Source: Ornithomonoglobus_A sp034090805 (lineage in GTDB: Bacteria > Bacillota > Clostridia > UBA1381). Taken from it: a DNA stretch of 12,497 nt. Location of the stretch: positions 1 to 12,497 of the forward strand of contig JAXDRV010000052.1 in NCBI GenBank assembly GCA_034090805.1. Reading direction: 5' to 3'. The notes below the pieces were generated by a model that saw only the letters and a list, made by a program, of their open reading frames with translations, did no database searches and had not been told where the DNA came from. Positions 1-6,707 of the stretch are shown here, one piece after another; position 1 is the first letter of the stretch; every line of letters begins with the position of its first letter. The translations under genes were made by a program, and so were the position numbers.

Positions 1-2
1 AA

Positions 3-791
3 ATGGATTTTTTGAAGGTGAAATCCCTCGGAGCGGAGAAAAAGGATTTTGTGCTTCACAGGGAGGATATAGGAGAGCAATATATATTCACGCATTTTCT
101 CACGCCGGTGACGGCACTGCTTAGAGGTGAAAGCGTTGATATAAAGCCTGGAGGGTGTGTGTTTTTCGGAATGAATTCGATGCAGCACTTTTCCTCTACG
201 TTGTGTGAGCTGCTGCATGACTGGTTTCATGCCGACAGCGGCTGCACAGAGCTTATGGACAGATACGGTCTTGAATGTGAGCGTGTTTATTATCCGTCTG
301 ACAGCGATGAGATTACAAGAATGATAGGCGAGATTGAGATTGAATATATAAATAAGGAAGAAAATTACGAAAAGGTCGTTTCAGCTATTGCGGAAACGAT
401 GTTTATCAAGCTTGCACGTTCCTCGGGAAACAGTTCTCCGCAGACGGCGGTGAACTATTCCCAAAAGCAGGCGTTCATAAAAGCACGTGCAAAAATACAT
501 ATGAGTTTGTCACACAGGTGGACAGTGGAGGAGATGGCGGAGCTTGTGAACTTAAGTCCGTCAAGATTTTACAGTCTTTATAAAGCAATGTTCGGAATAT
601 CTCCGCAGCAGGATTTGATAAGAAAGCGTATACAGACGGCGCAGATACTTTTGGACAAGCAGGAATTTACCGTATGCGAGGTGGCGAAGCTCACCGGCTA
701 CGGAAACCAATATCATTTTATACGTCAGTTCAGGGAGATGACCGGTATGACTCCCGGAAGCTTTTTAAAGAAGAATGGCAGACAGCCTTAG
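3..791 (+). CDS. AraC-family transcriptional regulator (cupin + double HTH)
   Basis: DNA-binding regulator of 262 residues. The C-terminal ~100 residues form the AraC/XylS double helix-turn-helix. The first HTH lies around residues 173-197, with the WTVEEMAELVNLSPSRFYSLYK pattern in shortened form 'AELVNLSPSRFY' followed by 'MFGISP'. The second lies around 223-245 ('CEVAKLTGYGNQYHFIRQF') and is followed by the family signature 'TGMTPGSF'. The N-terminal part (about 26-70) looks like a sugar-sensing cupin ('GESVDIKPGG...FFGMNSMQHF'). Length is near the family norm. The ATG at base 3 is the first one visible, and a start upstream of the window cannot be excluded. It sits just upstream of two transcription units for glycan use that share a promoter-proximal element, so it is probably their local activator (inference). 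The effector is unknown. Confidence 0.94.
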   Translation: MDFLKVKSLGAEKKDFVLHREDIGEQYIFTHFLTPVTALLRGESVDIKPGGCVFFGMNSMQHFSSTLCELLHDWFHADSGCTELMDRYGLECERVYYPSDSDEITRMIGEIEIEYINKEENYEKVVSAIAETMFIKLARSSGNSSPQTAVNYSQKQAFIKARAKIHMSLSHRWTVEEMAELVNLSPSRFYSLYKAMFGISPQQDLIRKRIQTAQILLDKQEFTVCEVAKLTGYGNQYHFIRQFREMTGMTPGSFLKKNGRQP

Positions 792-821
792 CAGCGTGGC
801 TTTGGCTGCCTGTTTTCTTTT
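779..821 (+). terminator. Intrinsic terminator of the AraC gene
   Basis: Bases 779-787 (CAGACAGCC) pair with 804-812 (GGCTGCCTG) with one A/C mismatch, giving a nine-position stem. The T-rich run TTTTCTTTT follows at 813-821. The stem's left arm overlaps the stop codon region of the regulator gene, a common compact arrangement. It separates the regulator from the downstream GH16 unit, which has its own promoter. Confidence 0.75.
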
Positions 822-868
822 GTGAAAAATTGAGGGTTTAAGCGGATTTTGAAAGGTTCGGTTTTGAA

Positions 869-903
869 TTTACGGCTCGTTTCGGATTTTTCCGATTGCG
901 AAA
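869..903 (+). promoter_or_regulatory. Conserved upstream element, copy 1 (candidate operator)
   Basis: A 35-base stretch that recurs almost unchanged at 3977-4012. Shared blocks in order are TTTACGG, TCG, TTCG, TTTTTC, GATTG and CGAAA; about 30 of 35 positions match, with a single one-base insertion in copy 2. In both places its 3' part overlaps the -35 box of a sigma-A type promoter, the position expected for an activator of the AraC class. Copy 1 also holds a small palindrome, TCGGA-TTTT-TCCGA (882-895), that is not kept in copy 2. Binding by the AraC protein encoded at 3-791 is an inference. Confidence 0.6.
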
Positions 904-924
904 GTGTGTCGGATAACGTAAAAT
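896..924 (+). promoter_or_regulatory. Sigma-A type promoter of the GH16 unit
   Basis: The -35 box is TTGCGA at 896-901 and the -10 box is TAAAAT at 919-924, with a 17-base spacer. Transcription would begin near 931, leaving a leader of about 75 bases before the GH16 start codon. The -35 box lies inside the element shared with the second promoter. Confidence 0.65.
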
Positions 925-941
925 ATATTTATAAACACAAA

Positions 942-973
942 GCATTGCAAAGATGAATGTTCATATTTTGCAT
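942..973 (+). other. Inverted repeat in the GH16 leader
   Basis: The leader between the promoter and the GH16 ribosome binding site contains GCAAAGATGAA (947-957), which pairs with TTCATATTTTGC (960-971) apart from one mismatch and one bulge. The AT-rich outer flanks are only partly symmetrical. It could be an mRNA hairpin or an operator for an unknown regulator. No terminator T-run follows it, and it does not match a riboswitch class I recognise. Confidence 0.35.
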
Positions 974-1007
974 ATGCCCATAAAAACTGCCGAAAGGAGT
1001 TACGAAC

Positions 1008-1874
1008 ATGGAACAATTTAAGGTTGAGGGGCACGCAGACAGTATGCTGCCCGGAAACAAAAAATGGAAGCTCGTATGGAGCGATGAATTTGACGGAGAT
1101 AAGCTTGACGAAAGCAAGTGGAATTTCCGTCGTTATTTCTGGGGAAAAAAGTCACCGACATTCACCGATGAGGGGGTGGAGCTTGACGGCGAAAGCAGCC
1201 TTCACATAAAGCTTGTGAAGAAGGGGGAGGATTTTTATTCGGCGCATTTGCAGACCGGCTCCCTTACATACGATATGCCGAAGGACTCGGACGGTTTTTG
1301 GCCGTTCGGAGAATTTCAGCCGGCGAAATTCATGCACAAATTCGGGTATTATGAAATCCGCTGCCGTTTGCCGAAAAATCCCGGCTGGCACGCAGCCTTT
1401 TGGCTTCAGGCTCCGGGCATAGGCTCAAGTCCCGATCCGAGAGTGTGCGGCGTGGAAACGGATATAATGGAAAATTATGCACAGCATACAAAAGGACTTA
1501 TGCTTTGCGGCAATGGCTACGGCGGCTACGGGAAAAATTCCGTATGGCCGGGACACTTCAGATTCCCGTATGAGGAAACGGAGGACGGCTGGCACTATTA
1601 CGGTGTTGATTGGAGCAAGGACGGATATGTGTTTTATGCCGACGGCAAAAAAATAGGGCGGCAGGGACCTCCCGAAGTGCCGGTATCCGAGGTTGAGCAA
1701 TTTATTCTTGTAAGCACCGAATGTCACGGCTATCACCGTAATTTCGGCGAAAACTGCGGACTGGACGGTTCAGGTGACGTATGGGCGGGCAGACCCGTAG
1801 AGGAACTTAAAAAAGCCGTTCTTCCCGATGAATTTGTGGTGGATCACGTAAGAGTATTCGACAGAATCGAATGA
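1008..1874 (+). CDS. Glycoside hydrolase family 16 enzyme, cytosolic
   Basis: Retaining endo-acting glycosidase of 288 residues from the GH16 family, which contains laminarinases, lichenases, agarases and carrageenases. The fold starts at 'LVWSDEFDGDKLDESKWNF' (23-40). The strand 'GYYEIRCRLP...GWHAAFWL' (113-133) leads to the active-site strand 'ETDIME' (150-155), with predicted nucleophile E150, assisting D152 and acid/base E155. The second position is Thr where Ile or Leu is usual. 'GWHYYGVDWSKDGYVFYADGK' (194-214, shortened here in function to the family's 'WH.Y..DW' motif) and the closing strand 'FVVDHVRVF' are also typical. No signal peptide is present, so it should act on imported oligosaccharides. 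The start is set by AAAGGAG at 993-999, nine bases before the ATG. Substrate and subfamily are unassigned. Confidence 0.92.
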   Translation: MEQFKVEGHADSMLPGNKKWKLVWSDEFDGDKLDESKWNFRRYFWGKKSPTFTDEGVELDGESSLHIKLVKKGEDFYSAHLQTGSLTYDMPKDSDGFWPFGEFQPAKFMHKFGYYEIRCRLPKNPGWHAAFWLQAPGIGSSPDPRVCGVETDIMENYAQHTKGLMLCGNGYGGYGKNSVWPGHFRFPYEETEDGWHYYGVDWSKDGYVFYADGKKIGRQGPPEVPVSEVEQFILVSTECHGYHRNFGENCGLDGSGDVWAGRPVEELKKAVLPDEFVVDHVRVFDRIE

Positions 1875-1893
1875 GCTTGCGTAAAAAAGGAGG

Positions 1894-2027
1894 AAGTTTG
1901 AATAAACCGCCCATCTCACCTCTTTTTGTTCGGGGCGGTAGCTTACGCTAGAATTTTGCAAGCAAAACCGTTGGGTACAGCACCACTCACTGCAAAGCGG
2001 CAATCTGAGCGATTTTATTTCAAACTT
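1894..2027. repeat. MITE-like intergenic repeat candidate with inverted ends
   Basis: The spacer between the GH16 and beta-helix genes has inverted ends. AAGTTTGAATAAA at 1894-1906 matches the reverse complement of 2014-2027 (TTTATTTCAAACTT) with one inserted A, and weaker similarity continues inward for about ten bases. Inside are further inverted repeats: ACCGCCC (1906-1912) with GGGCGGT (1933-1939), TAGC-TTAC-GCTA (1939-1950), and TTTTGC-AA-GCAAAA (1954-1967). No open gene or clear target-site duplication was seen. This looks like a small non-autonomous repeat or a structured intergenic RNA; copy number in the genome would decide. Confidence 0.45.
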
Positions 2028-2046
2028 GGTTTTGTGAGAGGAGTTA

Positions 2047-3975
2047 ATGGACATAATAATGAAAAAGAAAATTACTGCACTTGCCGCTGCTTTTGCCGTT
2101 CTGACAGGAGCGGTTGAGGCATCTGCGATAACCTTCAGCGGAACGGCTGTAGGGCGCAGCGGATATGTAACGGCAATGACGCTCAAAACAGGGGCAGACA
2201 GAACAAGCCCGCAGACCTCCGAAATAGGCTGGATAGGGCAGAGCAAGGTCGAAAACGGACGCTACAGTATAGACATCCCCGAATCTCAGTTTACAGGGGA
2301 ATATGATATTTTATCAAATGAATGCCTGACAAGGCATATATATGTATCGTCCGATGGCTCGGACAGCGGAACGGGAAAAATTGACTTACCGTTTAAAACT
2401 ATTACGGAGGCTCTTGCCGAGGCGGTAAGCGGAGATACTGTTGTGCTTTTGGACACAATAACCGTTCCCAAAAACGCACAGCTTGTCTGCGGCGGCAATA
2501 TAACGCTGACCGGGAAAAATCCCGTTACGGGCGAGGTGACGGGCGGCATAGATATGACCTCTACTGTCAGTATGCACATAAAATTTTCCGGTACAATTGA
2601 AAATATGGAGTTAACAACGATAGAGGCTCCGACAATAAGCCAAAGTGCGAATAAGATATTTGCCTGCGGAAATCGTCTTATTTTCGGTGAGGGCTTGACA
2701 ATGAGCAATCCGATAGATATTTTTGGTGGTCATTCGGTTAATAACAGCGTCAATTCAACCGATATTTACGTAAAAAGCGGAACATACCGCCGTATTTACG
2801 GCGGAGGCGAAAATTCACCCGTAACCGGAGATACAAATGTGACGATATATTCTATGAATACGCAGTATTCGGCAAACGATGACGCTGCCGCTTATTATGA
2901 CAGCCGCATTTTCGGCGGCGGCAAAAACGGCGGAGCGGACGTCGGCGGAGATACTCATATAAATTTCTGCGGCGGAACGGCGGCATATCTTGTCGGCAGC
3001 GGCTCGGGCGCAGGCGTATCGGGTGATACCAATATAAGCATAAGCGGCGGACGAGTGATGAACGTCTACGGCGGAACTATTGATAAAAGTACGGTTCATA
3101 CGGGAAATTCATTCATTGAAATGACAGGTGGTATGGCGGAGTCGCTGTTCGGCGGCTCGATGAGCTGCTCATTTACGGGAAATACCAATATAAACGTAAC
3201 GGGCGGCGAGATTTTGAGAAGAATTTACGGCGGCTGCTATAACGATTGGGAGTTTTCCTGGGCAGGAACGAAGCACGTCAGCGGCATGACAACGGTTGCT
3301 GTGGGCGGCAGTGCCAAAATTGCCACGGGCGGCGATTTAAGCTCCATGAATAAGCTCAATTCAGGGATTTTCGGCGGCAGCCGATGTGCAGAGAATTACA
3401 GCGAGGAATCGGCAGCGGTGATTTTTGCCAACGGCACATACGAAAAACTCGGCGCAAAGCTTGGGGAGCAGAGCAGCGGCTATAAAAATGATTTCCTGTC
3501 GCATCATGATTATATTATAAAGGTCGGAACGGGCGGCAAAATCGAAAGAAGCGGAACGGATACATTGCAGCTTTATCCCAATAAGGGACGCAGCGCAGCG
3601 GTAAACGGCAAAAAGAACTTTACAGGCTCGGCAAGGATAACAGCGGGCGAAACGGAGATTGCGTTTGAAAACGGATTTACGATTGACAGCAAAACTCTGA
3701 CCGAGGCTATAGACAGAAGCATCGTGAACGCATATGTAACTGTTGGTGACTCAGAGAAGCCGGACGGAAATGCGGAGCTTATCGCTGCGATAAGTGACAG
3801 CGACGGTACGCTTATCGGAATCCAAAAAGCAAAGATAACGGACAGCGGGAATTATGAATTTGAGCTGCCGCCGCCGAGAGGAAACGGCTGCACGGTAAGG
3901 CTGTACATATGGAATATGGAAACGCTGACTCCGGCGGGAGGCGCTTGTACGCTTAATTTCAGCGGCGGGTTATGA
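2047..3975 (+). CDS. Secreted right-handed beta-helix protein
   Basis: Exported protein of about 640 residues whose enzymatic role is not recognised. A signal peptide covers roughly residues 5-27 (Lys-rich start, AAAFAVLTGA core, ending 'EASA'). A small beta-sandwich module follows (about 28-88). The beta-helix entry motif 'IYVSSDGSDSGTG...PFKTITEAL' spans 98-123. Glycine-rich coils carry recurring '(R/N)(I/V)(Y/F)GG' at 249, 287, 339, 367, 392 and 440, alternating with 'GDTN(V/I)' or 'GNTNI' at 261, 301, 326 and 378. A C-terminal sandwich (about 558-642) ends with 'RLYIWNMETLTPAGG', a type often seen in large Clostridia surface proteins. No conserved lyase or hydrolase residues stand out, so it may be a polysaccharide lyase-like enzyme or a binding protein. 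GAGAGGAG at 2036-2043 is 3 bases from the first ATG and 15 from the ATG at 2059, so the exact start is unsure. Confidence 0.85.
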   Translation: MDIIMKKKITALAAAFAVLTGAVEASAITFSGTAVGRSGYVTAMTLKTGADRTSPQTSEIGWIGQSKVENGRYSIDIPESQFTGEYDILSNECLTRHIYVSSDGSDSGTGKIDLPFKTITEALAEAVSGDTVVLLDTITVPKNAQLVCGGNITLTGKNPVTGEVTGGIDMTSTVSMHIKFSGTIENMELTTIEAPTISQSANKIFACGNRLIFGEGLTMSNPIDIFGGHSVNNSVNSTDIYVKSGTYRRIYGGGENSPVTGDTNVTIYSMNTQYSANDDAAAYYDSRIFGGGKNGGADVGGDTHINFCGGTAAYLVGSGSGAGVSGDTNISISGGRVMNVYGGTIDKSTVHTGNSFIEMTGGMAESLFGGSMSCSFTGNTNINVTGGEILRRIYGGCYNDWEFSWAGTKHVSGMTTVAVGGSAKIATGGDLSSMNKLNSGIFGGSRCAENYSEESAAVIFANGTYEKLGAKLGEQSSGYKNDFLSHHDYIIKVGTGGKIERSGTDTLQLYPNKGRSAAVNGKKNFTGSARITAGETEIAFENGFTIDSKTLTEAIDRSIVNAYVTVGDSEKPDGNAELIAAISDSDGTLIGIQKAKITDSGNYEFELPPPRGNGCTVRLYIWNMETLTPAGGACTLNFSGGL

Positions 3976-3976
3976 T

Positions 3977-4012
3977 TTTACGGGTCGGTTCGCTTTTTTC
4001 GGATTGACGAAA
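3977..4012 (+). promoter_or_regulatory. Conserved upstream element, copy 2 (candidate operator)
   Basis: Second copy of the element at 869-903, with the same block order TTTACGG, TCG, TTCG, TTTTTC, GATTG, CGAAA and one extra A between the last two blocks. It begins one base after the stop codon of the beta-helix gene and covers the -35 box of the transporter promoter. Because it lies in non-coding DNA in both places, shared coding ancestry does not explain the likeness; a common regulator does. Confidence 0.6.
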
Positions 4013-4033
4013 ACAGCGCATGATTGGTATAAT
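4004..4033 (+). promoter_or_regulatory. Sigma-A type promoter of the transporter operon
   Basis: The -35 box TTGACG (4004-4009) and a perfect -10 box TATAAT (4028-4033) are separated by 18 bases. Transcription would start near 4040, about 40 bases before the binding-protein start codon. The boxes are closer to consensus than those of the GH16 promoter, suggesting stronger or less activator-dependent expression. Confidence 0.8.
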
Positions 4034-4065
4034 AATGATAGTAGTTAAAACTGGAAAATCAATTG

Positions 4066-4075
4066 AAAGGAAGGA
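4066..4075 (+). promoter_or_regulatory. Ribosome binding site deciding the binding-protein start
   Basis: AAAGGAAGGA ends six bases before the ATG at 4081. An in-frame TTG at 4063 would extend the protein by six residues, but it lies inside this ribosome binding site, so 4081 is the better start. Confidence 0.75.
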
Positions 4076-4080
4076 TTAAT

Positions 4081-5733
4081 ATGAGTCTGAAACGAATTTA
4101 TAAGGTGGCTGCGGTTCTTGCGGCAGCGGCTGCGATTTGCACAGGGTGTTCGGGTGGAGGAAACGCAGGTGTAACTCCGGCAAAATATGTTGCCGATGAG
4201 AATCTGAATCCTCCGGGAGAATTTCCCGTATGTAAAAAAGAAGTAACAATAACTGTCGGCATACCTAAGGATCCTCTTGTAACGGATTACGATACGAATC
4301 TGTATACAAAGGCTCTGGAGGAAAAGATGAACTGCAATATCGAGTTTGAATTTTTGCCGGCGACAATGGACGAGGCAAAGCAGAAGGTGGAGCTGATGAT
4401 TTCGGCCGGAGGAAACGACCTGCCGGATGTTATCGTAAATGTACCGCTGAGCGACAACACAATTTCAAGGTATGCGGCGGGAGGATTTATTGTTCCGCTG
4501 AACGAATATTACAAAAATTCCGTATATTACATAAAGGACGTAATGGAGAAAGAGCCTGAGCTTGAGAAGATGATTACAATGTATGACGGGAATATTTACG
4601 TTGTTCCGAAATATCTCAAAATCATGCAGAATGAGCTTGGCTATCGTATGTGGATTTATGAGCCATGGCTCGAAAAGCTGGGTTTGAAGATGCCGGAAAC
4701 GCTTGATGATTTCTACAATGTGCTTAAGGCGTTTAAGGAAAAAGACCCCAACGGCAACGGAATTGCGGATGAGCTGCCGCTGCTCGGCGCAACAAACGGC
4801 GGCGAAAGCTGGTTTATGGACTTTATAGAGGCGGCATATCTGCCGATAAATCCGCAGAGCGATTACCTTTATCCCGAAAACGGAAAGATAAAGGCAGCAT
4901 ATTATGAGCCGGAGTTTAAGGAGGCCGTTAAGTATCTTAACAAGCTTTGCACAGAGGGACTTCTCTCTCCGTCATCGTTTACATCGGCTGCCGCACAGTC
5001 ACGACAGACGGTGCAGAATCCCAACGGCGTTCAGGTCGGCTGCTTCACAAGCATGGCACCCACATATCTGAACAGCTCGGACGGAAGACAGAACGGCTAC
5101 AAAATTCTGCCGCCGCTTAAGCAGGCGGACGGTAAGGGATATGCGGTGTATGCGCCGAGTATTCCGACAAATTCATTCTTTATAACCAAAAACTGTGAAA
5201 ATCCCGAGGCGGCGTTCAGAATGGCGGATATAATGATGAGCGAGGAAATGACGATATGGTCACGCTTCGGAAAGAAGGGCACAGACTGGCTCGAGGCAAC
5301 TCCCGACCAAAAGGGTATGTTTGAGTCGATGGGATATGAAGGCAAGATAAATCCTGTGCTTGCATGGGGTTCGCCGCAAAATTCACACTGGCAGAATTAC
5401 GCTCCCGGCTACCGCAGCTATGAGATGTCGTTCTCAACGGTGGAAAGCGGAAACAACATATTTGAAACGGAAATCGCAAATAAGCTTAAGAGTTATATGG
5501 ATATGATTCCTGAGGAGTATATAACAAAAATCATATACAGTGAGGAAGAAACCGATACCGTAAATGAAATTCAGCAGAATATAAATACGTATATTGACGA
5601 TACGGTTACGAGATTTATAATCGGCGATCTTGACATCGAAAGCGGCTGGGATACATATCTTGAAGAGCTTAAGGCTATAGGCGTGGAGGAGCTGCTCGAT
5701 ACAGTTCAGAAAGCATATGACAGAACAAAATAA
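4081..5733 (+). CDS. Sugar ABC transporter solute-binding lipoprotein (LplA-like)
   Basis: Binding protein of 550 residues for an oligosaccharide importer of the CUT1 type, anchored on the outer face of the membrane. The lipoprotein signal is 'MSLKRIYKVAAVLAAAAAIC' followed by TGC, with the lipidated cysteine probably at C23; the residue at -3 is Cys instead of the usual Leu. A Gly/Ser linker follows. The mature protein begins 'VTITVGIPKDPLVTDYDTN' (55-73). The loop 'DPNGNGIADE' (222-231) is the Asp/Asn-rich calcium-site-like motif common in the large LplA/YtcQ-type binding proteins. Length matches that class and exceeds typical ~420-residue sugar-binding proteins. It is followed 29 bases later by the first permease. 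The ligand cannot be inferred directly; the neighbouring glycosidases suggest oligosaccharides of a beta-linked glycan. Confidence 0.94.
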   Translation: MSLKRIYKVAAVLAAAAAICTGCSGGGNAGVTPAKYVADENLNPPGEFPVCKKEVTITVGIPKDPLVTDYDTNLYTKALEEKMNCNIEFEFLPATMDEAKQKVELMISAGGNDLPDVIVNVPLSDNTISRYAAGGFIVPLNEYYKNSVYYIKDVMEKEPELEKMITMYDGNIYVVPKYLKIMQNELGYRMWIYEPWLEKLGLKMPETLDDFYNVLKAFKEKDPNGNGIADELPLLGATNGGESWFMDFIEAAYLPINPQSDYLYPENGKIKAAYYEPEFKEAVKYLNKLCTEGLLSPSSFTSAAAQSRQTVQNPNGVQVGCFTSMAPTYLNSSDGRQNGYKILPPLKQADGKGYAVYAPSIPTNSFFITKNCENPEAAFRMADIMMSEEMTIWSRFGKKGTDWLEATPDQKGMFESMGYEGKINPVLAWGSPQNSHWQNYAPGYRSYEMSFSTVESGNNIFETEIANKLKSYMDMIPEEYITKIIYSEEETDTVNEIQQNINTYIDDTVTRFIIGDLDIESGWDTYLEELKAIGVEELLDTVQKAYDRTK

Positions 5734-5762
5734 ATCGGAACGGCAGCGGAACGGAGTTTGAT

Positions 5763-6689
5763 ATGAAAGCTAAAAAAAGGGGATTTATAGGTAACATAAA
5801 AAAATACTGGCAGCTTTATCTGTTTCTGCTGCTGCCGCTTGCTTACATCATCGTGTTTGCATACGGACCCATGGTGGGACTTCAGATAGCGTTTAGGGAT
5901 TTCAATGCGTCAAAGGGGATTTTCGGAAGCCCCTGGGTGGGACTGAAATACTTTGAGAAGTTTATTCATTCCTATCAGTTCGGAAGAATAATCCGAAACA
6001 CCTTTGTCGTGTCGCTGTATTCGCTTATCGCAAGATTTCCGATACCGATTATTCTTGCAATATGTATAAATGTAATACGTAATAAATACTTCAAAAAGAC
6101 AACGCAGATGATAGTATATATGCCGCATTTTATATCGGTGGTCGTACTGGTCGGAATGATAAATCAGTTCTTTAATCCGTTTGTGGGACTGTACGGAAAT
6201 ATATACAAGCTTCTTTTCAATGCGAATGCACCGGATTTAATGACAAATCCGTCGTCCTTCCTGCATATGTACGTGTGGTCGGGAATATGGCAGAATGCCG
6301 GCTGGGATTCGATAATCTATATTGCGGCACTCTCGTCCGTATCACAGGATCTTCACGAGGCGGCGCAGGTGGACGGAGCGTCGAGATTCAGACGAGTTCT
6401 GAGCATCGATCTTCCGGCAATTATGCCGACTATCGTAATACTGCTTGTGCTAAACACCGGGCAGATTATGAATCTCGGCTTTGAAAAGATATTCCTTATG
6501 CAGAACAACGTAAATCTGCGCTTGAGCGAGGTTATCTCAACGTATGTGTATAAAGAGGGTATATCGCCGAGCGGCGGAAACTACTCATATGCAACGGCTA
6601 TAGGCTTGTTCAATTCGATAGTAAACTTTGTGCTTGTTGTCGGAGTGAATAAGGTGGCGCAGAAATTCGGCGGAAACAGTCTGTGGTAA
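5763..6689 (+). CDS. Sugar ABC transporter permease (LplB-type)
   Basis: Integral membrane subunit of 308 residues with about six membrane segments (near 17-35, 80-104, 116-136, 167-189, 218-236 and 278-297). The cytoplasmic ATPase-contact loop carries the EAA motif of binding-protein-dependent permeases: 'EAAQVDGASRFRRVLSIDLP', residues 199-218. The first segment region with 'YIIVFAYGPMVGLQIAFRDF' and 'WVGLKYFEKF' is characteristic of the LplB branch of the CUT1 family. The gene follows the binding protein by 29 bases and precedes the second permease by 18, consistent with one operon. GGAG at 5753-5756 sits six bases before the ATG. No ATP-binding subunit is encoded nearby, so a shared MsmX-like ATPase from elsewhere is probably used. 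Confidence 0.95.
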   Translation: MKAKKRGFIGNIKKYWQLYLFLLLPLAYIIVFAYGPMVGLQIAFRDFNASKGIFGSPWVGLKYFEKFIHSYQFGRIIRNTFVVSLYSLIARFPIPIILAICINVIRNKYFKKTTQMIVYMPHFISVVVLVGMINQFFNPFVGLYGNIYKLLFNANAPDLMTNPSSFLHMYVWSGIWQNAGWDSIIYIAALSSVSQDLHEAAQVDGASRFRRVLSIDLPAIMPTIVILLVLNTGQIMNLGFEKIFLMQNNVNLRLSEVISTYVYKEGISPSGGNYSYATAIGLFNSIVNFVLVVGVNKVAQKFGGNSLW

Positions 6690-6707
6690 TGCGGAACGGA
6701 GGCTGAA

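Noticed and set aside
1906..1939. ACCGCCC/GGGCGGT hairpin as a terminator of the GH16 gene
   Set aside because: The loop is 20 bases and no T-run follows on the + strand. It fits better as internal structure of the repeat-like spacer.
1770..2246. 158-codon reverse-strand open frame across the GH16 end and the beta-helix start
   Set aside because: It overlaps two well-supported + strand genes and the repeat-like spacer, shows no recognisable domain, and has composition explained by the genes opposite.
3961..3999. Possible terminator after the beta-helix gene (AGCG ... CGCT followed by six T)
   Set aside because: The stem is only four base pairs with a loop of over 25 bases. The T-run is part of the shared promoter element instead.
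4063..4080. TTG start at 4063 for the binding protein
   Set aside because: It sits inside the AAAGGAAGGA ribosome binding site of the ATG at 4081 and has no good site of its own.
5746..6701. Identical GCGGAACGGAG at 5746-5756 and 6691-6701 before the two permease genes
   Set aside because: It contains the ribosome binding site, and CGGAACGG is frequent in this genome's sequence. Eleven shared bases around start signals are not enough to claim a regulatory element.
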